Assembly (NCBI GenBank): GCA_013407085.1
Contig: JACCGJ010019670.1
Coordinates: forward strand, 1-64,000
Source of the DNA: Atriophallophorus winterbourni
Lineage: Eukaryota > Platyhelminthes > Trematoda > Plagiorchiida > Microphallidae
Direction: 5' to 3'
Length of the DNA: 64,000 nucleotides
Below, in pieces: positions 24,001 to 31,440 of this stretch (position 1 is the first letter of the stretch; each line of letters opens with the position of its first letter). Both the position numbers and the translations under genes were made by a program. The notes below the pieces were generated by a model. That model was not told the DNA's origin, ran no database searches, and saw nothing but the letters and a program-made list of their open reading frames with translations.

Positions 24001-26943
24001 ATCTATCATCAAGATACTCTACGCACCCCATGCTTTAAATGCGATGCACATTTTATATTACGGTTGGAGAAATTTCAAATGAATGGTGAAAAAGCACGAT
24101 CGGAAAAATCTTGTAGGCTAAATTCCGTCGACTTTCATCACAACGTTTGATGTCGCTGGTAGAACAATTTGAAGGTGTTTCGAATTTGAACATTTGACTG
24201 GCAATCCGAAGTTTCAGGTTGTAATTTCGGTTAGTGCATTGTATTCGGGAAATTTGTGTGGTTAAATTAATATAAGCTGAATTTGTTCAAACAAATAAAG
24301 CTATTGTCTTCTTTAGGCAAAGTGCCGCACAGTCACAGACTCCACGTGGGCTAAGATACCGTCAGGTTGCCAAGACGTAGACAGATATGAGAAAGAACAG
24401 CTATTATTGCTGCGAAAAATAATGTATTTATTAGGATATTATTATTGTACGGGTGTTCAATTGTGAAGTACTTCTGTGTTGTGCATCTAACATCGCGCTC
24501 AATTGATTTGTCACCTGTGATGAGCTGAATGCAGAAACACACTGGTGTCTATCTTTTCTATTTTCCATTCAAATCTGTGTAAGCCATGACAAACAGACGT
24601 TATCTTAGCCAATGTAAATACTGTGACTCCACGGTACTTTACCTGCATCTGGCTGGTGATGTCATAAAAAAATCATCAGATCATCATCAAAGACAGCATT
24701 ACACCGGTAGCATGTATCGAATGCTTAACTGCCATACAACACATACAGAGATATCAAGAGAAAAATACACGATGACAAAGCAATGCACAGATTCGATTAA
24801 TGCTACAACTTCCGGACAAGACAGCAGACGAAGTGTTACGCAAAACTTAATTGCCGTTGGGCATGAGCTACAGACAGAGCACACTAGAGTTTCACTAAAA
24901 CCTTTTTGTATATTTATCTAGGTCTGGACAACAGTTCATGACTGCGCGTCACTGCCAAGATACGGGCTTGGGATCTCACAGTAAATACATTTAACCCGGA
25001 GGCAAGAATACAAAGGAATATGTCTACTAATCTTTGATATGTACCAAACTTTTGAACTAAAATTCCGATTTCTACATTGCAACTGCGTTGCTACCGCTGT
25101 AAAAAGCCTTGAAATATATTTCAGTTATTAAAGACTAACATATATTTAATATTATCCCAATATATGAGGCAGTAGGCTAAACAATCACTAATATACACCA
25201 GATGCTTGTAAGCAACACTTTCAAATAAGCCAGTATTCAGCTATCGTCTTTAATACGATAGATAACATATGACGTTATTCTCCATCAGAAAAGTATAGCA
25301 AATATGGTAGCCATATCTAATGCATTGCTAGTCACGAAATCAGTAGCTCATTTTTCTGCTCTAAGATGAATGAAGGCTACCTTTCTTTGTCCCGCGGAAA
25401 ATTTGACGAGGAATTAATGGCTACAAATTCGACAACGTAGCAATCGGTACATGCTACTGAAATTTAATACGAAGCACGTACAATAACATTCGGCTTTGTG
25501 AAAGGTCACGTTCGAAATAAATTTGTTCAATATTGCCTTTAACGAGCCCTAAAGGAAGTTATAGCCCCTTTCGCAACCATACGGTGGATCATCCACTTGA
25601 ACGCCTGTTTCATCGGCTAGCAGCAGGTGGTAGATCTCATGGTCATAAGCTAATTATTCCACACGCTAGATCAAATTTTCGAAGGTTCTTCTTTGCTGTC
25701 CGAGTGTTTTTTATATGGAACTATCAGACCCCACATATTATTTGTGCATCAAGCCTGAACATGCTCAAGGCTAAACTTCGCAAGTATATGTTGACCTAAT
25801 CCAACCCCGCACCTGACTTTCCTTAATAACAGAACAACTATTGTTTTAATGGATTCCCCACATTTTAATCTATGGTTACTGTAAATTATTTGCTTTTTGG
25901 ACCATTAAAGTTTTGAATTAGTTTGATCTTAGATAATCTTCAAAACTAAGACACAAGCCTACGTACCACCAACGTAAGCTCATGAAACCGTGGTTCTGCT
26001 TATATTATCCAAATCAGTGTGATATTTTTGTAATTGAAACTGGCAAAGCAAAAATTGCGCCTAGGTACTTCTGATTACTAACTGAATCTAAGACTCGTGG
26101 GCATGACCTTCTTATTCTTGATAGACGACAGGGGGTCAAGCCCTTGTAAGCCGCATCTCTTTATATCAGCAACATAGTCCAGGAGAACCTCAGTTGAAGA
26201 AATCCTGTCCAGTGTTGTTCAGCTTCACCTTATCCAAATTTGCTTGAATTGGTTTTCAGAGCTTGCTGAAATAACCTCTTCCGGAAGCGCATTCCAAAAG
26301 TTAACAATTCTTGTTGAGAGCCTAGAAAGCGAAGGCTGAGTAATACAAGCACACAATCTACTCGAATGGCGAACGCTTGGAACTGGCTACCGAACAAGCC
26401 CCTGTCCCTGTCATCACAACAGCTATTAAAGAACGTATTGGATCAGCATTTCTTGAGACAGATTAATTTCATTTCGTGTGATGTAGTGGTTTTCCTCTAC
26501 TCTAAAGACTTGCTTTGTCAACAGACGTCACCCATGTATCTTGTTGCCAAGAAGCTTAAATGAGATTTTATTCATTTTGCTTCGATTAAGAATAGGAGGA
26601 AATGAATTTGAAAATCGAAAATTAAATTTGGTAGAACGAATCTAACCGTCAACAAAACAATGTTCGGCGGCTTCATTGGGTAATCAGAAGGCAAAAGAAT
26701 GCGTCCATGGTATATTCCGCCAGCGAAATCGGTGTCCTGGGGACCTCTAATCGTAAAATGCCATTCGAATAGATTATCCTGAAAATATATATTTATTGAA
26801 GTGGACCGAGTTACTTCTAAAGGTTGAGCATGATAGAGTTCCGTGGGGTTCGCGAGTTCTTGAGCTTCTTTGAGGAGGCGTTTAACCGCTAAAAATATGT
26901 TAAAATGCAGAATCAAACCTGGACTTCGAGTATTATACGTCAT
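14875..26943 (-). CDS. UBE2J1: UBE2J1/Ubc6-type ER ubiquitin-conjugating enzyme E2 (7 exons, split by repeats)
   Basis: This is a tail-anchored E2 that passes ubiquitin to ER-associated degradation ligases. Exons read on the minus strand: 26943-26919, 26888-26815, 26778-26647, 21804-21614, 17710-17590, 16031-15645 and tentatively 15006-14875. All junction phases agree, giving about 353 residues; the human protein is 318. Recognisable blocks are the N-terminal PAVKRLLKEAQEL, then YHAQPLE/DNLFEWHFTIRGP, YHGRILLPSDYPMKPPNI and NGRFEIHRKICLSISG, whose Cys is the catalytic residue. These are followed by PSWSIRTALLAIIGFMPT, and exon 5 gives KSQSYKCDICGSI, like the post-catalytic region of UBE2J1. 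The HPN motif of ordinary E2s is replaced, as in the whole Ubc6 group. UBE2J2 fits less well. Exon 6 is Pro/Ser/Thr-rich and poorly conserved. Introns 1 and 2 are only 30 and 36 nt. Introns 3 to 5 are filled with hpSINEs, an LTR element and LINE debris. Confidence 0.9.
15300..15542 (-). repeat. hpSINE, near full-length, reverse
   Basis: Reverse copy with the terminal GCGCGGATGTGCAGTCGTG, the long hairpin and the head CCTGACAGTATCTTAGCCCA. It lies in the last UBE2J1 intron. Confidence 0.85.
15645..16031 (-). CDS. UBE2J1: UBE2J1 exon 6 (low-complexity linker)
   Basis: Acceptor TCCGTATCTCCACAG, donor CGAG/GTGAGC, 129 whole codons in the expected phase. The text is Ser/Thr/Pro-rich (for example HTVSHSSSSPQSNAF, NTTTTPSTTLPYG), fitting the disordered linker between the catalytic domain and the tail anchor. 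Without splicing, the frame would end at 15582 with no membrane segment. Confidence 0.75.
16588..16838 (-). repeat. hpSINE, full-length, reverse
   Basis: One of the cleanest copies. It has the terminal hairpin GCACG..CGTGC, TAACATCGTGCTAAATTGAT, the long hairpin GGTAGTGAG (in reverse), the T-rich linker, all three head hairpins and CATACCATACCATACC at the 5' end. Confidence 0.92.
17205..17310 (-). repeat. hpSINE 3' half, reverse
   Basis: Only the 3' module is present: CTAAATTATTTGCTACCGGTAG and the long hairpin region, ending in the T-rich linker. Confidence 0.7.
17590..17710 (-). CDS. UBE2J1: UBE2J1 exon 5
   Basis: Acceptor CCCCCTATAG, donor ATCAGT/GTAAGT, 121 nt. The first base completes the Lys left open by exon 4. 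It reads SQSYKCDICGSIAHLL and ends near TVPQISIS, in the position of the human CCEGCGS..ARQISF region. Confidence 0.85.
17940..19216 (-). pseudogene. YADDIA-type LINE reverse transcriptase with frameshifts
   Basis: On the minus strand: IRAAFDSVDRSAIWKCLL, EIPSKYVVILKDLYAHS, GVRQGCPISPFLFNFAIED (18801-19136), then a Y-A-D-D-I-A catalytic box near 18755, and after further shifts the C-terminal NRHQWKVC (17940-18146). The order is that of a non-LTR palm and thumb. At least three frame changes and no endonuclease make it inactive. Its 5' end is cut by the hpSINE at 19186. It lies inside UBE2J1 intron 4. Confidence 0.8.
19186..19418 (+). repeat. hpSINE, near full-length, diverged
   Basis: Head to terminal CATCCGTGC. 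The first hairpin is changed (GCCTGGATAAAGGC), yet the CTGTCAGG/CCTAGGCAG hairpin is kept. Confidence 0.85.
19625..19990 (+). repeat. 5' LTR (putative) of an internally deleted LTR retrotransposon
   Basis: It shares ordered blocks with 20655-20995: TGTTGGG, AAATTCAAATTG(C/T)CTGAC, TCACACGTT, AAACCA, CACTCACTGGGC, CAACGTTTC, GGTCTGTTT and GCAACATCA/GTAACATCA. The direct-repeat arrangement flanks a gag remnant. Confidence 0.6.
20010..20505 (+). pseudogene. LTR retrotransposon gag remnant with CCHC knuckles
   Basis: Two overlapping-frame pieces. First, 20010-20249 gives EDQFRSLIFVCGLQSEKDQN and RDQDPNINMMSITTECQRWL, typical of flatworm Gypsy-type gag. After a frame change near 20245, the sequence reads KCWQCGEWHSARYC then HRCQRCNRKEHNENY. 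The first knuckle keeps C-C-H-C; the second has Tyr where the last Cys should be. No protease, reverse transcriptase or integrase follows; the putative 3' LTR starts within 200 bp. The element is old and non-functional. Confidence 0.75.
20655..20995 (+). repeat. 3' LTR (putative) of the same element
   Basis: Diverged direct repeat of 19625-19990, ending CTTATAACA. A purine-rich stretch (GGGGAGGTGTTAGGAGGGCA) just before it could be the remains of the polypurine tract. Confidence 0.55.
20996..21105. repeat. AT-rich microsatellite
   Basis: Two (TA)n-type runs near 21000-21022 and 21078-21097, directly beyond the putative 3' LTR. Confidence 0.8.
21614..21804 (-). CDS. UBE2J1: UBE2J1 exon 4 (catalytic)
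   Basis: Acceptor CGAATTGGTTGCAG, donor CTTAA/GTGAGT, phase 0 in and phase 2 out. Carries PNGRFEIHRKICLSISG with the active-site Cys, then HPESWRPSWSIRTALLA and SGDERKQLALK. Confidence 0.93.
22241..22353 (+). repeat. hpSINE copy, 5' half
   Basis: Lead-in (GTAT)n, then the head. The second hairpin is collapsed (CAGTCAGACTGC) and the third is intact. Confidence 0.85.
23508..23608 (+). repeat. hpSINE copy, 5' half
   Basis: Head with changes in the first two hairpins (GATCTACGC, CAGTCCGAGACTG); the third hairpin is intact. A 5' stub of another copy is at 23915-23940. Confidence 0.8.
24314..24400 (+). repeat. hpSINE head fragment
   Basis: Starts inside the first hairpin (AGGCAAAGTGCC) and runs to GATATGAGAAAGAAC. 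Confidence 0.8.
24455..24668 (-). repeat. hpSINE, reverse, diverged
   Basis: Tail and head modules recognisable in reverse (CTAACATCGCGCTCAATTG, GTTATCTTAGCC), followed by a diverged 5' end. With the plus copy at 24314 it forms a loose inverted pair. Confidence 0.65.
24695..25535. other. No gene; one short dispersed repeat
   Basis: Around 24695-24745 the reverse of the block GGTTGTATGGCAGTTAAGC (also at 9505-9550 and 54500-54535) is present. The rest is AT-rich with nothing recognised. Confidence 0.4.
25540..25800 (+). pseudogene. CR1-like reverse transcriptase C-terminal tip
   Basis: The frame reads GHKLIIPHARSNFRRFFFAV, RVFFIWNYQTPH and SLNMLKAKLRKYM, the R-x-x-F-F-x-x-R-V-x-x-x-W-N block that ends CR1/L2-type polymerases. 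Here W-N is followed by a changed Leu-Pro. Confidence 0.65.
26150..26345 (-). pseudogene. CR1-like reverse transcriptase C-terminal tip, minus
   Basis: The minus strand gives STRIVNFWNALPEEVISAS then ENQFKQIW, the canonical R-x-V-x-x-W-N-x-L-P ending. It lies in UBE2J1 intron 3. Confidence 0.7.
26647..26778 (-). CDS. UBE2J1: UBE2J1 exon 3
   Basis: Acceptor ATATATTTTCAG, donor ACG/GTTAGA, 44 whole codons. Encodes DNLFEWHFTIRGPQDTDF through YPMKPPNIVLLT, the beta-sheet part of the E2 fold. Confidence 0.92.
26815..26888 (-). CDS. UBE2J1: UBE2J1 exon 2
   Basis: Acceptor ATTTTTAG at 26889-26896, donor GAA/GTAACT. Encodes AVKRLLKEAQELANPTELYH then AQPLE, the E2 N-terminal helix. The upstream intron is 30 nt, in frame and without a stop; the downstream intron is 36 nt. 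Confidence 0.9.
26919..26943 (-). CDS. UBE2J1: UBE2J1 exon 1 (start codon)
   Basis: ATG at 26941-26943 followed by TYNTRSP, then donor CCAG/GTTTGA. Twenty-five coding bases; the split codon G/CG gives Ala at the join with exon 2. Confidence 0.85.
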
Positions 26944-26998
26944 TTTAATATTATCAAACTTTCGCGTTTATTTAACCTTGAACTACATCTATAGTCAA

Positions 26999-28319
26999 AT
27001 TCAAGTTCAAGTTCATGTTGCACAGAGCTGAAGGTGGATTAAAGCCCATCACGCACCCGGATTTTCCTTCGACGGGATGGGCGTGACACCGGCACTTCGA
27101 TATCGAGTATACAGGTCGTACTTTTCACACGTTCTTGCTTCCGAATAACTGGAAAGTAAGGTAGGGTTTCTCTTCACCAGCACGGTGAGAGGTCAGCTAT
27201 TCAGGAAACAATGCAATAATATGCGTGAACAATGTGTGGTGTATGAAATCACTAGCCTAGTTGAGGTAAAGTGAAACACAGTCATAGACTGCGTGGGCTA
27301 ATTTACTGTCAGGTTGTCCAGGCCTAGACAGATATGATAAAAAATGTAAAAATACGTTTTTTTTGTTTTTTTATAAAGTTTTTTTATTAGACAATATGCG
27401 GAAATATGATAGACCATTTACCGTCTAATTCCCTTCTAAAGCTCAACACATTTGGGAGGATTATTATACAATCTGGGAGCTTGTTCCAGAAGTTGACCAC
27501 ATGGTTGCTGAAAAAGTGCTCACGTGCCAGCAACCTGGGCCTACTCTTAAGAAGTTTCATGGAATTGCCTCTTGTAGCTGCTTTAGGTGCAAGTTTAAGG
27601 ATTTCAGTAATATTATCACCTGTAAGACCCTTTAGAATCTTGAAGGCTTCTATTAGGTCACCTCGCAGCCGCCGTCTCTTTAGTGATAACAAACCGAGGT
27701 CCTTGAGTCTAGCCTCATAAGTTTTACCTGTCTGACCCTCAACCATCCTAGTCGCAAGGCGCTGGACCCTTTCGAGACATGCTATATCCTTTTTTAAGTA
27801 CGGTGCCCAGGATTGAACGCAGTACTCCAAGTGAGGCCGCACGACTACATTGTATAAGGGGATGAAAATTGAAGCTTTTCGGCAAGATAACGCTGAGCGA
27901 AGTCTGAACAATTCTCTGCGAGCCTTGTTTGCAGCTTCGGCACATTGAGTAGCCCATTTAAAATCGCCTGTTATAGTGATGCCAAGATCCTTCACTTTCT
28001 GAACAGCCGCTATTCTGATAGTTCCTTCTCCAACTTCTAGTTGGGTTGTCGCTAAATCAGTCGTCAGAAGACAGCTCTTCCCCAGGTTTAGTGGCAAGTC
28101 CCAGGTCTTTGTCCACTCGATTAATTTTTCTAAATCAGAGATAAGCGTATCTCTACTGTCGGTTCCTAGGATCTTAACATCATCAGCAAACAGGAAGCAG
28201 CGTGAACTCAAGCACGCTGCCAGGTCGTTTACAAAAATAAGAAAAGTAATGGACCAAGCACCGAGCCTTGAGGCACTCCACTGAGAATCAGTGATTCCTG
28301 CGAGCAATTTCATGTTCAT
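26999..28319 (-). pseudogene. 5'-truncated CR1-like LINE, unit A (RT C-terminal half, hpSINE in 3' UTR)
   Basis: A minus-strand frame of 310 codons (27387-28319) covers FADDVKIL, LPLNLGKSCLLTT, VKDLGITITGDFKWA, RPHLEYCVQSW, KDIACLERVQRLATRMVE, LKRRRLRGDLIEAFKIL and VVNFWNKLPDCI. The upstream G-V-P-Q-G-S box is present but one frame off (near 28265). Downstream, the 3' UTR holds an A-rich run, the hpSINE head (27241-27344, opposite strand), a stem-loop (27170-27200, CTCTTCACC/GGTGAGAG) and a (GAACTT)n tail at 26999-27020. The endonuclease and ORF1 are lost by 5' truncation. Confidence 0.85.
27241..27344 (+). repeat. hpSINE head embedded in LINE unit A 3' UTR
   Basis: TATGAAATCACTAGCCTAG start, CAGTC/GACTG and CTGTCAGG/CCTAGACAG hairpins kept. 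It lies antisense to the host LINE. Confidence 0.85.
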
Positions 28320-28797
28320 GTTGCACAGAGCTGAAGTGGATTAAAAGCCCATCACGCACCCAAGATTCCTTCGGCGGTTGGCGGTTAGACACCCAGCACT
28401 TCGATATTGAGTATACCGTTGGTACGTTTCACAGTTTTTGTCGTACCTCCCCATCGATCTCGATTTTTAAAAAGCCACTTGACGATTATCTCTATTTTTC
28501 TCAACAAGTTTAATGGATTCTCGCTTTTTCTTCTTCTTGATACTGCATCCATTTTTCTCTTCCTTTCCGAATACATTTACGGAACCTCGCCGATTCATCT
28601 CCCCGTGTATTGACTGTTATGATACATAGCCCCACCCTTTACGGAACTTTGGCAATTGACGCCGAACGCGCTGAACTCCACCCGACCCCATGTACTGACT
28701 ATCCTATGGTTATATTTTGAGTTCATAGCTTTTTCTACCATATTTCCTATGAACAATTGACTATTGACACGTTCTTGTTTTCGGATATCCGGAAAGT
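28305..28797 (-). repeat. CR1-like LINE 3' end fragment, unit A-prime
   Basis: Starts with a CATGTTCATG tail and the GCACAGAGCTGAAGTGG / CGATATTGAGTATACC blocks seen in units A and B. It is interrupted by about 330 bp of other sequence, then resumes at 28740 (ACACGTTCTTGTTTTCGGAT) and is cut at 28797 by the tail of unit B. Confidence 0.6.
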
Positions 28798-29505
28798 GAG
28801 TTCAAGTTCAAGTTCAATTTCAAGTTGCACAGGGCTAAAGGTGGCTAAAAGCCAATTACGCGCCGAAATTTCCTTCGACAGTATGCGGTTGAGCACCCGA
28901 CACTTCGATATCGAGTATACAGTTCGTACTTTTCACACGTTCTTGTTTCCGGATATCTGGAAAGTAATGTAGGGTTTCTCTTCACCAGCACGGTGAGAGG
29001 TCAGCTATTCAGGAAACAATGCAATAATATGCGTGAACAATGTATGGTGTATGAAATCACTAGCCTAGTCGAGGCAAAGTGAAATACAGTCATAGACTGC
29101 ATGTGGGCTAATTTGCTGTCAGGTTGCCCAGGCCTAGTCAGATAGGATAAAAATTGTAAAAATACGTTTTTTAAAGTTTTTTATTAGATAATGTGCGGAA
29201 ATATGATAGACCATTTAACGTCTAATTCGCTTTCAAGCTCAACACATTTGGGAGGCTTACTATTCAATCTGGGAGCTTGTTCCAGAAGTTGACCACACGG
29301 TTGCTGAAAAAGTGCTCACGTGCCAGCAACCTGGGCCTACTCTTAAGAAGCTTCATGGAATTACCCCTTGTAGCTGCTTTAGGGGCAAGTTCAAGGTTTT
29401 CAGTAATATTATCACCCGTAAGACCGTTTAGAATCTTGAAGGCTTCTATTAGGTCACCTCGCAGCCGCCGTCTCTTTAGTGAGAACAACCCGAGGTAGGC
29501 GTTCT
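28798..29505 (-). pseudogene. 5'-truncated CR1-like LINE, unit B
   Basis: (AAGTTC)n at 28798-28822 is the minus-strand 3' tail. It is followed by the stem-loop at 28975-29005, the hpSINE head 29049-29155, and an RT C-terminal frame 29264-29505 (FSLKRRRLRGDLIEAFKIL, VVNFWNKLPD). It is nearly identical to unit A over the shared part and truncated at 29505, where unit C begins. Confidence 0.8.
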
Positions 29506-29602
29506 TTTCACCAGCACGTTGAGAGGTCAACTATTCAGGAAACAATGCAATAATATGCGTGAACAATGTATGGTTCATGAAATCACTAACCTAGTTGGGG
29601 CA
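29505..29602 (-). repeat. CR1-like LINE unit C, outer part
   Basis: Stem-loop (CTTTTCACCAGCACGTTGAG) followed by the hpSINE 5' start, interrupted at 29602 by the full-length LINE. It continues at 34434. Confidence 0.75.
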
Positions 29603-30049
29603 TACGAACATTGCGCTTGCTGTGCGGTCGCATAAATCTGTGCTCTCATACTTTTGGATCTATTTCCTCACTCGATCTTCTGAACTGAACGGTTCAGATA
29701 TCATTGAACTCGTCTCAATTCACTCGTTTGGATTGTACCAGTTTCAAGTTCGCGCAAGTTGAATCCTTGAAAATCCAAATTTTCGAATTATAACCACGCG
29801 TGCAATAAACTCGGTACTTTGGAATATTGTTTCTGTTCAAATACCGTCGAGAAGAGCAAATAACTTCGAATCGACCGATATTCTTTTGAAATCTGTGAGA
29901 TCGAAAATCGTGAAATCGCAACAGTTTTATCCTACCTCGTTCGCTTCTCATCGTTTGGATCACTTAACTCCGATCCAACACATTCACTTCACCGCTAGTT
30001 ATCGATCGATCAATAACTGCACTGATTCACCCTTCACCGGATTGAAACA

Positions 30050-31440
30050 ATGACACGCAGGTTGACCCCGAAAACCCAAACAAAGAAGGCTGCACGTGAT
30101 GTGTGCAAAATTTGCAGCAAAGGGGTGAGCGCTAGATCTCATGTCGTTAAATGTTTCGGCTGCCTGAGTAAAATACATGTCAATTGTGATAAAGCCCTAA
30201 CACAGGAAGTGGCATCGATTATCAACAACGTGGATTTCCCCAGTGTCTGTTACATATGCACTTCATGTCGAAGCAAACGGTCTAGCGACAATCCACACAA
30301 CGCTGCCTATGAGGCAAGGCTTGAGCCTCGGTTAAAAATTTTAGAAAATAATTATCGAATAATTGAGTAAAGGCTTAAAACACTCTTGATGGATAAAATT
30401 GCCCCAGCGATTCAACCCGAAGCAGATGATGCTCAAGATAACAAAAAGCAATCTGAGCTCCATCAATCGACGGAACTGTTGAAAAAAGTCAATAATGTAC
30501 CATCGATTCCAGACTCAGGGGTTACGTCCAAAGAGCTCCAAGTGAACGCGTCTCATTCCAGCAAGCTAACATTTGCCCAGATGGTGTCTAAAGGTGATAA
30601 GTGTTTGGCGTTAGAATTGAGCCCTAAACCTCAGGCAAAAGAGGAAGTTCAAAGCAAAACGGTTCCATATCACAGGGAGCAGAAAATTCGATAAAACGCA
30701 TAAAAAATTTAAGTGTAATATGCACCAATATTCCTGAGTCAGAGGTGACGCTCTTTCAAGAAAGGCAAAAGCATGACCGTGAAAACTGGTTCGTCGTTTG
30801 TAATCGAATCGGCCTAGATAGTATTCACCCCGTGTCGGTAAGTCGAATAACTCGTCATACGAAATCCCCGAATCAAGATAAACCACGTCTTTTAAAAATC
30901 ACTTTCGCCAACGAAAAGGACATGGAAAATGTCCTACTAATTTCGTTTTTGCTCCGAACGCAAAGTGACCTTCCAAACCGTATATATGCTGACGTAACTT
31001 GGTGGGAAAGTTCAAAAGCACCGAATAGGCGGGATCAAAAAGCACCAAGGAGTATTATTTTGGTTGACGTTCCAGAAAATTCAGGCGCCACAACGGGTTT
31101 CGAAAACAAAGAGCACGACCGTAAACAATGGTCATTTATAGCCGAAAATATCGGTTCCCAAAATTCTGTAGTTGTCGACACATACAGAATACCTCGTTCG
31201 CCGAACTATCACGGGATAGGGGAAAATCCACTTAAGGTTACGTTTCTTTCAAGTAGCATGGCGGATGATGTTCGAAGCAAGCTAAAAGTGAATAGAAACA
31301 GGTTACCTGAAAACGTTAGACTGTGCAACTCAACTCAGGTCCACCTGGAGCCTTTCATTACGCAATTATCCGAGACTGGTGCAAATTCGCCCGCGAAATT
31401 ACTTCCAATTGCTTCAAAAAACGATCTCGGTCCGACGTAG
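30050..31440 (+). pseudogene. CR1-like ORF1: PHD-type zinc finger plus duplicated C-terminal domain
   Basis: 30050-30370 encodes VCKICSKGV, VKCFGCLSKIHVNC and SVCYICTSC, a C4HC3 PHD-like finger of the kind in flatworm CR1 ORF1 proteins (nucleic-acid or chromatin binding). A single TAA at 30368-30370 interrupts a frame that simply continues as RLKTLLMDKI to 30694. After a frame change the remainder (30745-31440) contains two similar segments: HDRENWFVVCNRIG..VSRITR and HDRKQWSFIAENIG..TYRIPR, each followed by a PLKVTF-like strand. The duplication suggests two tandem RNA-binding-like domains. The end overlaps ORF2 by about 118 nt in another frame. Confidence 0.8.
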
